DNA of 64,000 nt from Amycolatopsis alkalitolerans (GCF_006152065.1 NZ_VDFW01000016.1:1-64000); one strand, 5' to 3'. Shown: positions 35,781 to 44,076, counted from the stretch's first letter. Numbers and translations are program-made. Notes: generated from the sequence alone by a model not told the origin.

Positions 35781-36838
35781 AGCTCCCCCATTTCGGCGGT
35801 ACGGGCGGCGCGCGGCGCCGCGGTCGTGCTGCCCTCGACCGGTGTGCAGGCCAGCAGCTCCTGCCTGCCCGCGGCGCGGTCACCGGACAACAGGGCGATC
35901 AGCATGCGCGCGGCGCGACGGCCCATTTCCCTTCGTGGCAGGGCGAAACCGGTCACCACCGGTTCACCGGGACGCTGGTAGACCTCCTCGCCGAGCATCG
36001 CGAGCGAGAAGTCGCCGGGACAGCCGAGCCCGGCCGATTCGGCGGCGGAGCGCAGCGCGCCGGCCGCCGCCTGCGTGTCGGTCGCTTCCACGACCAGTGC
36101 CGTGGCACCTTCGGCGAGCCAGGCCCGCAGGCGGTCCGGGCCGAGATCGCCGCCGTCGGTCCGGATCACCTCGCCCCGCAGCCCCGTCTCCCGCAGCCCC
36201 AGCCGGAAACCGTCTTCCCGGTCTACGGAGGCCACCGCCTGGTCGGGTTCGCGGACGTAGTAGACGCGCCGGTGGCCCAGCGCGGCCAGTTCGGCGACGA
36301 CGTCGGCCGAAGCCCGCACGTAGTCGGCACCGACGTAGGGCAACCGGGTGCCCACGCTGTCGTTGCGACCGAGGTAGACGATCGGGAACTCGTCGTCGAG
36401 CAGCCGGGCCAGTTCGTCCGCCGGCGCGTGACGTCCGATGAGGACACAGCCGTCGGCCAGCCGTAACCGGTTCAGGCCGGTGCTGTCCGGCTCGCCGCCC
36501 GAGCCGGTGAACAGCAGCAGGTCGTACCCCTGCGCGGCGGCCTCCTCTTCGACGCCGACCAGGAACGGGTAGTAGGAGTTGCGGAAGTCGACCGGGAAGG
36601 TGGCCATGAACGTGTACACGCCGAGCAGGCGGTTGTTGCGCAAGACCAGCCGGCGCGCGGCGGGATCGGCGACATAGCCCAGTTCCCTGGCCGCGTCCAT
36701 GACCCGCTTGCGGGTTTCCGGCGCGAGCGCGAGCGCGGTCTCCGAACCCCCGAGGACCAGCGACACGGTCGCCTGGGAGACCCCGGCGATGCGGGCGATG
36801 TCGGCCTGCCGGGGACGGCCCCCGCGACGTCCGGTCAT
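35777..36838 (-). CDS. LacI family transcriptional regulator
   Basis: A 353-residue regulator encoded inside the operon. HTH ADIARIAGVSQATVSLVLGG, hinge YVADPAARRLVLRNN, then a sugar-binding-type sensor. The ATG overlaps the SDR stop (ATGA) and the gene end overlaps the FAD enzyme start, so the regulator is made with the enzymes and probably autoregulates. The CG-centred dyad at 37637-37652 is its likely operator. Confidence 0.92.
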   Translation of the reverse strand: MTGRRGGRPRQADIARIAGVSQATVSLVLGGSETALALAPETRKRVMDAARELGYVADPAARRLVLRNNRLLGVYTFMATFPVDFRNSYYPFLVGVEEEAAAQGYDLLLFTGSGGEPDSTGLNRLRLADGCVLIGRHAPADELARLLDDEFPIVYLGRNDSVGTRLPYVGADYVRASADVVAELAALGHRRVYYVREPDQAVASVDREDGFRLGLRETGLRGEVIRTDGGDLGPDRLRAWLAEGATALVVEATDTQAAAGALRSAAESAGLGCPGDFSLAMLGEEVYQRPGEPVVTGFALPRREMGRRAARMLIALLSGDRAAGRQELLACTPVEGSTTAAPRAARTAEMGEL

Positions 36839-37638
36839 CGCAGCATCAGCCCACCGTCGACGTCGAGCGCCGCCCCGTGGACGAACGAAGCGCCCGGGGA
36901 GGACAGGAACAACGCGGCCGCGGCCATGTCGCCGGGCCGTCCCATCCGGCCGACCGGGATGGCCGTCGCGATGCGCTGCTTGAGCTCGGCCGGCACGGCG
37001 GCGTGCATCGGGGTGTCGGACGGACCCGGCACGAGCGCGTTGACCCGCACGCCGGTCGAGGCGAACTCCCTGGCCAGCGACTTGACCAGGGACAGCACGC
37101 CCGCCTTGCTCGCCGCGTACGCCGAGTCGGCGATCAGGCCGCCCCCACCACGGAAGCCGGCGTCCGACGCCACGAGCACGACGGTGCCCGAGCCGGCCTT
37201 CTCCATGTGCCGGAGCGCGGCCTGAGCCACGACGAAGGCGCCGACCAGGTTGATGTCGAGCACCCGCCGCCAGTGCGCGGCGTCCGCCTCGCGGGAATGG
37301 CAGGCGGTGATGACGGCGGCACAGTGCAGCACGTGGTCGAGGCGGCCGGTCTCTTCGACGATCCCGTCCACCGCCCGCGCGACGGCCGATTCGTCGGTCA
37401 CGTCGAGCACGAGGGCCGTGGCTCCGGGCACGGCCGCTTCGCGCACCCCGTCCTCGTCGCGGTCGGCCAGGACGACCCGTGCCCCACACGCGGCGAACGC
37501 CTGCGCGGCCGCCAGCCCCATTCCGCCCGCCGCCCCGGTCACGAGCGCGACCCGGCCGGCGAAGCCGTCCGACGCGAACGCGCGGCACTCGGGAGCCAAC
37601 CCGGCCCCGTTGCTGGTGCTCATTGCCTCTCGTTTCAT
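36835..37638 (-). CDS. SDR family oxidoreductase, first gene of the catabolic operon
   Basis: A 267-residue classical SDR: VTGAAGGMG (33-41), the usual catalytic triad with DSAYAASKAG, and the ending ALDVDGGLMLR. Two starts are possible: ATG at 37638 (no ribosome-binding site, probably leaderless, overlapping the dyad) and ATG at 37623 with GAGAGG only two bases away. It heads the unit SDR - LacI - FAD - FAD - HyuA - HExxH - permease, all overlapping or within 30 bases. Confidence 0.82.
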   Translation of the reverse strand: MKREAMSTSNGAGLAPECRAFASDGFAGRVALVTGAAGGMGLAAAQAFAACGARVVLADRDEDGVREAAVPGATALVLDVTDESAVARAVDGIVEETGRLDHVLHCAAVITACHSREADAAHWRRVLDINLVGAFVVAQAALRHMEKAGSGTVVLVASDAGFRGGGGLIADSAYAASKAGVLSLVKSLAREFASTGVRVNALVPGPSDTPMHAAVPAELKQRIATAIPVGRMGRPGDMAAAALFLSSPGASFVHGAALDVDGGLMLR

Positions 37639-37652
37639 TAATGCGTATTAAT
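37637..37652. promoter_or_regulatory. Probable LacI-type operator ATTAATGCGTATTAAT
   Basis: A 16-bp dyad centred on CG with one mismatch, in a short AT-rich island at the 5' end of the SDR-LacI operon. It overlaps the first possible ATG, so a bound repressor would block transcription start. The shape (CG centre, 7-8 bp arms) fits a LacI-family protein, most simply the one encoded at 35777. Confidence 0.65.
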
Positions 37653-37957
37653 TAACAACTTTCGGAAATTTTGACCCGGCCGGAACCGATCTGTCAACCC
37701 TCGCCGACCACGGCCGCCGATGAACGCTCCACTGTGGACGATCCTCGTCTGAAGGGCGCGCGGACCTCACGAGTCCCCGTCCCTCGACCCGTCGAACTGG
37801 CGGCTGCCGGAGCGGGACCCGGCCGTCCGCGCGAAGCAGTTCGCCCCCCTCGCCGGCTCAGCCCTCCGCGACGGCATGCCCCTTACGCGGCAGAGGAGCG
37901 TGGTGCAGTATGTTGACCTGCAGCTTCAGCGATGTCGGCGCCACGTGATGCCGCTGG
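37653..37957. other. Non-coding gap upstream of tRNA-Ile2
   Basis: About 305 bases between the catabolic operon promoter and the tRNA. A frame near 37790-37950 can be translated into about 55 residues (NWRLPERDPAVRAKQFAP...), but it has no start signal and I recognise nothing. A TTGACC at ~37914 might be a -35 for the tRNA; no matching -10 is clear. Confidence 0.4.
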
Positions 37958-38031
37958 GGGCCGGTAGCTCAGTTGGTTAGAGCAGGGGACTCATAATCCC
38001 TTGGCCGCGGGTTCGAGCCCCGCCCGGCCCA
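37958..38031 (+). tRNA. tRNA-Ile2 (anticodon CAU, lysidine-modified); easily mislabelled tRNA-Met
   Basis: A complete cloverleaf: acceptor GGGCCGG (37958-37964) pairs CCGGCCC (38024-38030), discriminator A. D arm AGCTCAGTTGGTTAGAGC, T arm GGTTCGAGCCC. The anticodon loop is CTCATAA with CAT at 37992-37994. The stem GGGGA/TCCCT with a G-T first pair followed by TGGCC is the pattern of E. coli ileX (tRNA-Ile2), not of elongator tRNA-Met, so C34 should be converted to lysidine by TilS to read AUA. CCA is not encoded. Its 3' end is duplicated at 39019. Confidence 0.9.
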
Positions 38032-38033
38032 CC
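38010..38033 (+). repeat. attL-like 24-bp segment: 3' end of the tRNA gene
   Basis: The T-arm and acceptor end of the tRNA (GGTTCGAGCCC ... GGCCCACC) recur at 39019-39042 with one mismatch. Such direct repeats of a tRNA 3' end flank integrated elements made by tyrosine recombinases. This copy is the one that keeps the tRNA intact. Confidence 0.75.
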
Positions 38034-38186
38034 TGGTTTGACCTGGGTAAACACTTCGCAGCAGATGCCTCGAAGTTGATCTTTGGGTGCAAGTTGCGGA
38101 CCTGTGCCACCCCGTGCCGACAATGCGACCAGCCTCGACCACATCCCGTGCAGCATCTCGACGCTAACATCGCTCCGACATGACGC

Positions 38187-38215
38187 TTGACGTTAATAAC
38201 GCGACACGTTAAGCT
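38187..38215 (+). promoter_or_regulatory. Promoter of the HigBA-type operon, probably leaderless
   Basis: TTGACG at 38187-38192, a 17-base spacer, and TAAGCT at 38210-38215, seven bases before the GTG start at 38223. This places transcription start at or beside the start codon. The spacer contains ACGTTAA twice (about 38190 and 38206), a possible half-site pair for the antitoxin. Confidence 0.6.
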
Positions 38216-38222
38216 TTGCAGG

Positions 38223-38501
38223 GTGATCAGATCGTTCGCGGACAAGGACACTGAGAAGCTCTGGCGACGCACGCGTGTCAAACGGTTCGAGTCAGTCGAA
38301 CGAATCGCCCGGCGCAAGCTGGAGATGGTCAACGCGGCGGCAACCCTGACAGACCTGACTGTGCCCCCAGGAAACCGACTGGAACCGCTGCGCGGAGACC
38401 GGCTCGGTCAGCACAGTATCCGTATCAACGACCAATTTCGAATCTGCTTCCGGTGGACCGAAGCGGGCCCAGAAGATGTCGAAATCTGCGACTACCACTA
38501 A
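38223..38501 (+). CDS. higB: HigB/RelE-family toxin of a type II toxin-antitoxin system
   Basis: A 92-residue plasmid-maintenance-type killer protein. MIRSFADKDTEKLWRR, the LEMVNAAATLTDL helix, PPGNRLEPLRGDRLGQHSIR and INDQFRICFRW are the typical HigB/GraT pattern of ribosome-dependent mRNA interferases. The toxin precedes the antitoxin, the order that distinguishes higBA from relBE. GTG at 38223. Located inside the tRNA-flanked segment, which fits acquisition with a mobile element. Confidence 0.9.
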   Translation: MIRSFADKDTEKLWRRTRVKRFESVERIARRKLEMVNAAATLTDLTVPPGNRLEPLRGDRLGQHSIRINDQFRICFRWTEAGPEDVEICDYH

Positions 38502-38519
38502 CCGAAGGGAGAAAACACC

Positions 38520-38822
38520 ATGACCGAAGACCTGCTAGCACCCATCCACCCGGGTGAAATCCTCGCCGAGGAGTTCCTCGCCCCACTCGCGCTCACCCAA
38601 CACAAGCTAGCCGTCAACATCCACGTTCCACCCCGCAGGATCAATGAAATCGTGCACGGCAAACGCGCCATCACCGCCGACACCGCCCTCAGACTGGCAC
38701 GATTCTTCGGCACCTCCGACCAATTCTGGACCAACCTCCAGGCCCGATATGACCTCGAACGAGAACGCGACAGGATCGGCACCGAGCTAGCCGACATCCA
38801 CCCCCTCGACCTCGCCTCTTAG
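38520..38822 (+). CDS. higA: HigA-family antitoxin (XRE HTH)
   Basis: A 100-residue DNA-binding antitoxin: IHPGEILAEEFLAPLALTQH, the HTH HKLAVNIHVPPRRINEIVHG and the family signature KRAITADTALRLARFFGTSD. It neutralises HigB and represses the operon. ATG at 38520, 18 bases after the toxin stop, with GAAGGGAG upstream. Confidence 0.93.
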   Translation: MTEDLLAPIHPGEILAEEFLAPLALTQHKLAVNIHVPPRRINEIVHGKRAITADTALRLARFFGTSDQFWTNLQARYDLERERDRIGTELADIHPLDLAS

Positions 38823-39129
38823 CCCGCGCAGTGGATATGCGATTCGACGGCGTGACGAGCAGCCATACCGCAATGGTCGTCGGATTTCGCCGGGAGTACG
38901 TTCGGGTGCGCATCCCGAATCCGCAGACACTCTGCACCCATCGCCGAACAACAATCGCCAACGTCCGATGTAGTCGCTCTGCACCTCACCGGACGGAGCC
39001 AGAATCGCCGTCGCGACAGGTTCGAGCCCCGCCGGGCCCACCGATTTGGTCATTGTGCGAACCGTTCCCTTCGGGGCCGTTTCCGCTGGTCCGGCGGGGG
39101 TGGCCTCGTCGTGGTTGTGCGGTTGGGGG
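38823..39129. other. Non-coding segment holding the second tRNA-end copy
   Basis: After higA the DNA contains no convincing gene. A minus-strand frame here gives the GPAGLEP-type peptide that commonly results from translating tRNA 3' ends. The 24-bp tRNA-end duplicate lies at 39019-39042. The rest shows no structure I can name. Confidence 0.5.
39019..39042 (+). repeat. attR-like partial copy of the tRNA-Ile2 3' end
   Basis: 23 of 24 bases match 38010-38033; the single difference (C to G) is in the acceptor stem. No other tRNA part precedes it, so it is a site remnant and not a tRNA gene. With the copy in the tRNA it brackets a 1.0-kb segment whose only genes are higB and higA. Confidence 0.75.
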
Positions 39130-39528
39130 ATGCGGAAGACCGGGCGGAGCCGGGTCGTCAGCGCCGGAGCCTGCGCAGCGGCAGGTGTTGTTCTGTGGTT
39201 CGCCACGACAGCCGGCGAGTACCGTACTCGAGGAAGTGTCAACTGGGCAGCGGCGGGAATGAACCTGGCCGGGCTCGCTGCCGGTGTTGGGATCGCACGT
39301 GTCGTGGGCGGCAAGGGTGCGCTCAACCCTGGTAGGCGCAACATCGTGCAAGACCGTAGCCAGCCGCCGGTGCAACGTGATCGCGGACGGCACCGCGCAC
39401 CTGTGAACACGAGAGCCACTGCGCTGAACTACGTGTGGAACACGGGCCAATCCGGGGTCTGGTACTCCTACGGCACCGGCGTCAACACCGTGATCTGCCA
39501 ACAAGGAAACCGCGCATGCATGTTCTAG
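39130..39528 (+). CDS. Hypothetical small membrane protein
   Basis: A 132-residue protein with two hydrophobic segments (VSAGACAAAGVVLWFATTA and WAAAGMNLAGLAAGVGIARV) and a hydrophilic tail ending GQSGVWYSYGTGVNTVICQQ. ATG at 39130 follows a G-rich run. The DNA coding for the tail motif is partly repeated at 40148-40190. The stop overlaps the next gene's start by 13 bases. Function unknown; the location beside an Rhs remnant suggests part of an Rhs-associated accessory locus. Confidence 0.5.
   Translation: MRKTGRSRVVSAGACAAAGVVLWFATTAGEYRTRGSVNWAAAGMNLAGLAAGVGIARVVGGKGALNPGRRNIVQDRSQPPVQRDRGRHRAPVNTRATALNYVWNTGQSGVWYSYGTGVNTVICQQGNRACMF
39444..39486 (+). repeat. Degenerate 43-bp direct repeat, copy 1 (copy 2 at 40148-40190)
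   Basis: Both copies read approximately GGGYCAATCNGGG...TGGTACTCCTNCGGC...GGNGTCAAC and encode GQSGxWYSxGxGVN. They flank the PH-domain membrane gene. The second copy is joined directly to the Rhs fragment. This looks like a recombination or duplication joint. Confidence 0.65.
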
Positions 39529-40076
39529 CCAAAACCCCCGGCAGCGGCGACATCATCACCGTCCTCTACCGAAAAGGCGAACGCATATTCGGCATCGTTT
39601 GCCTTGTCGCCTCGCTTGGGTTCATGTTCACGATTATCACACCATTGGAGGATCGCGAGGACAACTTCGGTACTGTCGCTGGAGTCATTCTCGTGGTCAC
39701 CCCGGCGTTATGGTTGCTGATCGCCGTCCTGATGGCGCGGGTGGTGATCCGTACTGATGGCATTTATGTGCGTAACTGGTTCTTCTCATGGTGGATCACC
39801 TGGACCGCGATCGACGAACTAGACGTCGACGACCACCTGGTTGTCGTTCTATCCAACGGATTCCGGATCTATCCATCGGTCGGTGGTGGATCAGTCGCGT
39901 CGGCATTACGCGGGAACCGGCACCTGCGGGGTCTGCGTGACCAGATCGAGCAAGCACGCCGCGAAGCCACCTCGGGCATGGAGCCGGTTGCCTACCAGCG
40001 AAGGCGGTTCGGGATCTGGCGATTCATTCTGATCTATGCCATCTTCATCGGCTTGGCTGCACTGGTCCGCCTGTAA
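39516..40076 (+). CDS. PH-domain-like membrane protein
   Basis: A 186-residue protein: two adjacent membrane segments (RIFGIVCLVASLGFMFTII; GVILVVTPALWLLIAVLMAR), then a region like the bacterial PH (bPH2-type) domain (IRTDGIYVRNWFFSWWITWT, ELDVDDHLVVVLSNGFRIYP), and a C-terminal membrane segment. The role is unknown; such proteins are common beside toxin/Rhs loci in actinobacteria, where some may be immunity-like, but nothing here shows it. ATG at 39516 lies inside the end of the preceding gene. Confidence 0.6.
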   Translation: MHVLAKTPGSGDIITVLYRKGERIFGIVCLVASLGFMFTIITPLEDREDNFGTVAGVILVVTPALWLLIAVLMARVVIRTDGIYVRNWFFSWWITWTAIDELDVDDHLVVVLSNGFRIYPSVGGGSVASALRGNRHLRGLRDQIEQARREATSGMEPVAYQRRRFGIWRFILIYAIFIGLAALVRL

Positions 40077-40147
40077 GCGATGACTTCCCCACGCAGCCTT
40101 CCTGCGACGATGTCTCGGCCGGGAGACCTTGCGGGCGGCGTGGCTGT

Positions 40148-40190
40148 GGGTCAATCGGGGATGTGGTACTCCTGCGGCCCTGGGGTCAAC
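40148..40190 (+). repeat. Degenerate 43-bp direct repeat, copy 2
   Basis: Second copy of the 39444-39486 sequence, encoding GQSGMWYSCGPGVN. Immediately after it the reading continues into Rhs core sequence (YHRSISLPGGVLYT), so this copy marks the 5' joint of the Rhs remnant. Confidence 0.65.
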
Positions 40191-40691
40191 TACCACCGCT
40201 CGATCTCCCTGCCCGGCGGCGTGCTCTACACCACCCCCGCGGACGGGACGTCCTCCGGCTGGAGTCACCCCACCGTCCGCGGCGACTTCGCCCTCGCCAC
40301 CGACCAGGCCAGGGCGCAGGTCGGGCCGCTGCGCACCTACGACCCCTACGGACAGCCCATCACTCCCACCGGCACCGTTGACCCCGACGCCGTTCCCGAC
40401 AACCAGCCCGGCCAGATGGACTACGGCTGGCTCGGCCAACACCAACGCCCCTACGAACACGCCGGCTCCCTCGCCCTCGTCCAAATGGGAGCCCGCCCCT
40501 ACAGCCCCCTCCTCGGCCGCTTCCTCTCCACCGACCCCGTCCCCGGCGGCTCCGCCAACGACTACGACTACACCGGCGGCGACCCCATCACCAACCTCGA
40601 CCTCGACGGCCGCTGCTGGAAATGGCTCTGCGGCACCCTCAAAGCCATCGGCAACGGACGGGCGCATACGGTGTCGTGGGCACGGAGGTAG
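40191..40691 (+). pseudogene. Rhs/YD-repeat protein remnant (core end only)
   Basis: About 165 codons from the C-terminal end of an Rhs shell: YHRSISLPGGVLYT, DYGWLGQHQRPYEHAG, the Rhs core signature MGARPYSPLLGRFLSTDPV and YDYTGGDPITNLDLDGR. The thousand-plus residues of YD repeats that should precede it are missing, and after the core the frame ends within about 25 residues, leaving no toxin domain. It is a displaced tail of an Rhs polymorphic toxin gene. Confidence 0.85.
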
Positions 40692-40952
40692 TCGGCTCCA
40701 CACGTCACGTAGGCGAGCTCGTCAGCTTGCAGAGCTGTCAGACCGCTGATGATCGTGTCGTCGCTCACCGGGAACCACCCGCCACCAGACGACGAGTACC
40801 CACCGGACGAATCGCGATCTCAGGGCCTTCGACCAGCACTTCGTGGTTCGTATGCTGACACGTTAGGCCCACGCCGTTTGATCAGGGGATTTGCTGGATT
40901 TCTTGATCATAAAGTTGATCTTTGTCCATCATGCCGGGCTCACGCTGACGCC

Positions 40953-41890
40953 ATGATCAAGCCGACGAGCAGCGACAACGGCCGGAAACGCGGCAACATC
41001 CGCCAGCGCGGCAACTCCCTCCAGGTCCGCGTGTACGCGGGCATCGACCCCGTGACCGGCAAGCCCAGCTACCTCACGAGACGGTCAAAGGCACGGACAA
41101 GGCCGCCCACAAGCAGGCAGAGAAGACGCTCACCCGATTGCAGGCCCAGATAGATCAGCAATGCTCGCCGACCTCATCGGTCACGCTCTCGTACGCCATC
41201 GACGAACGGCTACGCACGGCGGATATCGAGGACACCACGCGGCACCGGTACATCGGCTACATCGAGCGCACGATCCGGCCCGCAATCGGCACCGTGCCCG
41301 TGAACAAGCTGACCACGCGAATGTTGGAGACGTTCTACGGCGAGCTTCGCCGCGGCCGCGCCCGATGCGATGGCCGCCCCTTCATCGAGCACAAAGCCGA
41401 ACGCGAGCACGACTGCAAGAATCTGAGGTGCAAGGCTCACAAATGCATCGGCATGGCATCGTCGAGCGTTCGCCAGATCCACTCGATCGTCAGCGGCGTC
41501 ATTAATGCGGCCGTCCGATGGGACTGGATTAGCGCCAACCCCGCGCGCATCGCGCAGCGCCCGAAACAGGCACCTCCACAACCTGACCCGCCGTCATCCG
41601 CCAATGCCGCTCGCCTCGTCGAAAAGGCATTCGCGATGGACGAGGAGTGGGGCACGCTCGTGTGGCTTGTCATGACGACCGGAATTCGCCGAGATGAGGT
41701 CTGCGCCCTTCGCTGGAATCGGGTTCACCTCGACGAAGGGATCATCGAAATCCGCCGCAGCTATACGAAACTGCACGGCAACGGCAAGGAGACGACACCG
41801 AAACCACGGTGCTCCTGCGTGAGCACAAGGCCCGATGCCAGCAGCGATACAACGATCTTGGCGCCCAGTGGAGCGATAGCGCTCTATGCT
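40953..41890 (+). pseudogene. Tyrosine recombinase (phage-type integrase), frameshifted and C-terminally lost
   Basis: The start (MIKPTSSDNGRKRGNIRQRG, then VRVYAGIDPVTGKPSYLT) is the N-terminal arm domain of actinobacterial integrases. A one-base loss near 41077 moves the text to the next frame, which carries the SAM-like core-binding domain (ATG-less, from ~41100) and the start of the catalytic domain with the first active-site Arg (TGIRRDEVCALRW). A further deletion/frameshift near 41800 leads to LLREHKARCQQRYNDLGAQW. The HxxR and Tyr nucleophile regions are absent. Probably the dead integrase of the element inserted at the tRNA. Confidence 0.87.
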
Positions 41891-42158
41891 GCTGGGTTCG
41901 CGGCAGCCTGGCCGCTGCAATCGGCCGAGCCCCAACCGTCCCCGGGCCTGACGGGCCGGGGCGCCTTATCCCACGTCAGGTGGCCGAGCGGGAACATTTT
42001 TTGAATCGGTTGTTGCCGTAGCTGGGCGCAGTGCGAGGTTAGCGGCCGACGGCGAACGCCGCGTGCTCATGCATTTCGCACGTGACCTGCGGCATCCGGC
42101 GTTCATCGGCGCCGGAACCGAACCGGACGATCCGGAGCTTGCCGATCCAGCCCCGGTT
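41891..42158. other. Gap with no recognisable gene
   Basis: Between the integrase remnant and the end of the oxidase gene. A plus-strand frame near 42040-42188 reads RVLMHFARDLRHPAFIGAG and could be a gene tail, but it has no start and I cannot name it. The right end of the integrated region is probably here. Confidence 0.35.
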
Positions 42159-43400
42159 CTAGGTTTTCGCCCGGGGGGTCAGCCTTTGTAGCTGCGTGAC
42201 GTGATGGGGAGTGAGCTCGCCGATGGTCGTGACGCCGAGCAGGGTCATGGTGCGTTCGATCTGGTCGCGGAGGATGTCGATCATGCGGTCGACGCCCTCG
42301 CGGCCGCCGGCCATGAGCCCGTAGAGGTAGGCGCGGCCGACGAGGGTGAACTTCGCGCCGAGGGCGATCGAGGCGACGATGTCCGCGCCCGACATGATGC
42401 CGGTGTCGATCGCGATCTCGGTGTCCTTGCCGACCTCGCGCACCACATCCGGCAGCAGGTGGAACGGGACCGGTGCGCGGTCGAGCTGGCGGCCGCCGTG
42501 GTTGGAGAGCACGATGCCGTCGACGCCAAGGTCGGCGAGTTTCTTCGCGTCGGCGACGTTCTGCACACCCTTGATGACGATCTTGCCCGGGAACAGGTCC
42601 CGGATGACCGCGAGATCGTCGAACGAGATCGACGGGTCCATCGCGGCGTTGAGCAGCTCGCCGACCGTACCGCCGGTCGAGGTCAGCGATGCGAACTCGA
42701 GCTTGGGTGTGGTCAGGAAGTCCCACCACCAGGAGGGCCGCGGGATCGCGTTGACGATCGTGCTGGGGGTCAGCTGCGGCGGGATCGAGAAGCCGTTGCG
42801 CCTGTCGCGCAGGCGCGCGCCCGCGACCGGGGTGTCGACGGTGAAGAACAGCGTGTCGAAACCGGCCGTGGCCGCGCGCTTCGTGAGGTCGTAGGAGATT
42901 TCCCGGTCGCGCATGACGTAGAGCTGGAACCAGTTGCGGCCGTTCGGGTTGGCCTCCTTGACCTTCTCGATCGACGTCGTGCCCAGCGTGGAGAGCGTGA
43001 ACGGGATGCCGGCGGCGGCCGCGGCCGACGCACCGGCGGTCTCGCCCTCGGTCTGCATGAGCCGGGTGAAGCCGGTCGGCGCGATCGCGAACGGCAGGGC
43101 CGACGGGCCACCGAAGATCTCCGTCGACGTGTCGACCTTGTCGGGCATGCCGCGCAGGATCGACGGGCTGAACTCGACGTCGAGGAACGCCTGGCGTGCG
43201 CGGTCCAGCGAGATCTCGCCCTCCGCGGAGCCGTCGGTGTAGTCGAACACGGCCCTGGGGGTGCGGCGCTTCGCGATCGCGCGCAGGTCGTCGATCGTGA
43301 GCGCGGCGGCCAGCCGGCGCTGCTTGCCGTTGAACACCGGCTTCTTGAACTTCATCAGCTCACGCAGCTCGCTCGGCTTCGGAACCTGACGGGTCACCAT
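42159..43400 (-). CDS. lldD: FMN-dependent L-lactate/2-hydroxyacid dehydrogenase
   Basis: A 413-residue FMN enzyme of the glycolate oxidase / flavocytochrome b2 family. Active-site loop SNHGGRQLD with H301 and R304, K277 in IVIKGV, Y-containing [14 protein letters not shown] and [10 protein letters not shown]. The first ~40 residues lack a heme domain, so it is LldD/lactate-oxidase type, oxidising L-lactate or another 2-hydroxyacid. It lies 20 bases after the FCD regulator gene on the same strand, an lldR-lldD-like pair, supporting lactate as substrate. Confidence 0.88.
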   Translation of the reverse strand: MVTRQVPKPSELRELMKFKKPVFNGKQRRLAAALTIDDLRAIAKRRTPRAVFDYTDGSAEGEISLDRARQAFLDVEFSPSILRGMPDKVDTSTEIFGGPSALPFAIAPTGFTRLMQTEGETAGASAAAAAGIPFTLSTLGTTSIEKVKEANPNGRNWFQLYVMRDREISYDLTKRAATAGFDTLFFTVDTPVAGARLRDRRNGFSIPPQLTPSTIVNAIPRPSWWWDFLTTPKLEFASLTSTGGTVGELLNAAMDPSISFDDLAVIRDLFPGKIVIKGVQNVADAKKLADLGVDGIVLSNHGGRQLDRAPVPFHLLPDVVREVGKDTEIAIDTGIMSGADIVASIALGAKFTLVGRAYLYGLMAGGREGVDRMIDILRDQIERTMTLLGVTTIGELTPHHVTQLQRLTPRAKT

Positions 43401-43420
43401 GATGCGCCTTTCGACGGGAT

Positions 43421-44047
43421 TCAGGAGCCGGCGTGCGCGAGCAGCCGGTCGCGACTGACCGCGATGTGCTCGGACGTGAGACGGGCCGCGCGATCGGAAT
43501 CACCGGCGAGAACGGCGTCGAGGATGCCCTGGTGCTGGTCCCCGACATCGTTGGCGCTGAGCAGGCGGGCGGCCTGCACCTGGCCGATGCAGAGCTCGAC
43601 CTCGCCCATGATGAGCGCGTGCATGCGGGCGAGCCGCGAGCTGGACTGGCCGGCGACGAGCGCGCGGTGGAACGCGATGTCATGGCGCGCGAAGTCGGCG
43701 CCCGCCCCGATCAGGGCGCGATGGGCCGCGAGCGCCGCGGCGGGGATACCCCCAAGCCGCGCGACCGCGGCCGACTCCACCACCGCACGACTGTCGTAGA
43801 GATCGGCGATCTCGGCCGCGGTCAGTACGGGCACGCGCGCCGCCTTGTGCTTCTCACGGCGCAACAACCCCTCAACGACGAGACGCTCGATCGCGACCTT
43901 CGCCGTCTGCCGGGCCACACCGAACCGCGCCGCGACAGTAGATTCGGTCACCATCGAACCGGGTGCCACATCCTGCGCGATGATGCTCGACCGCAGGCTC
44001 TCGTAGACCACCTCAGGGAGCACGCTCGCGTGCTGCTCCACGACCAT
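43421..44047 (-). CDS. GntR/FCD family regulator of the adjacent oxidase
   Basis: A 208-residue FadR-subfamily regulator: winged HTH ([20 protein letters not shown] then [20 protein letters not shown]) and a helical FCD effector domain with metal-type histidines ([21 protein letters not shown]). ATG at 44047 follows GGAGGCG; the longer frame starts inside the operator and is rejected. First gene of a two-gene operon with lldD and probably autoregulated through the dyads at 44077-44103. Confidence 0.9.
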   Translation of the reverse strand: MVVEQHASVLPEVVYESLRSSIIAQDVAPGSMVTESTVAARFGVARQTAKVAIERLVVEGLLRREKHKAARVPVLTAAEIADLYDSRAVVESAAVARLGGIPAAALAAHRALIGAGADFARHDIAFHRALVAGQSSSRLARMHALIMGEVELCIGQVQAARLLSANDVGDQHQGILDAVLAGDSDRAARLTSEHIAVSRDRLLAHAGS

Positions 44048-44076
44048 CACGCCTCCGCCCGCACCGACGATTGGTC

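Noticed and set aside
37790-37957. Short gene before the tRNA
   Set aside because: About 55 readable codons but no start, ribosome-binding site or recognisable family.
39019-39042. Second tRNA gene
   Set aside because: Only the T-arm/acceptor end is present; no D or anticodon arm upstream.
38986-39504. Minus-strand ORF with GGPGGARTC / GPAGLEP-type peptide
   Set aside because: Such peptides arise from translating tRNA 3' ends; here it covers the 39019-39042 tRNA-end copy.
42103-42729. 208-codon minus-strand frame overlapping lldD
   Set aside because: Out-of-frame shadow rich in Arg/His/Pro inside the FMN oxidase gene.
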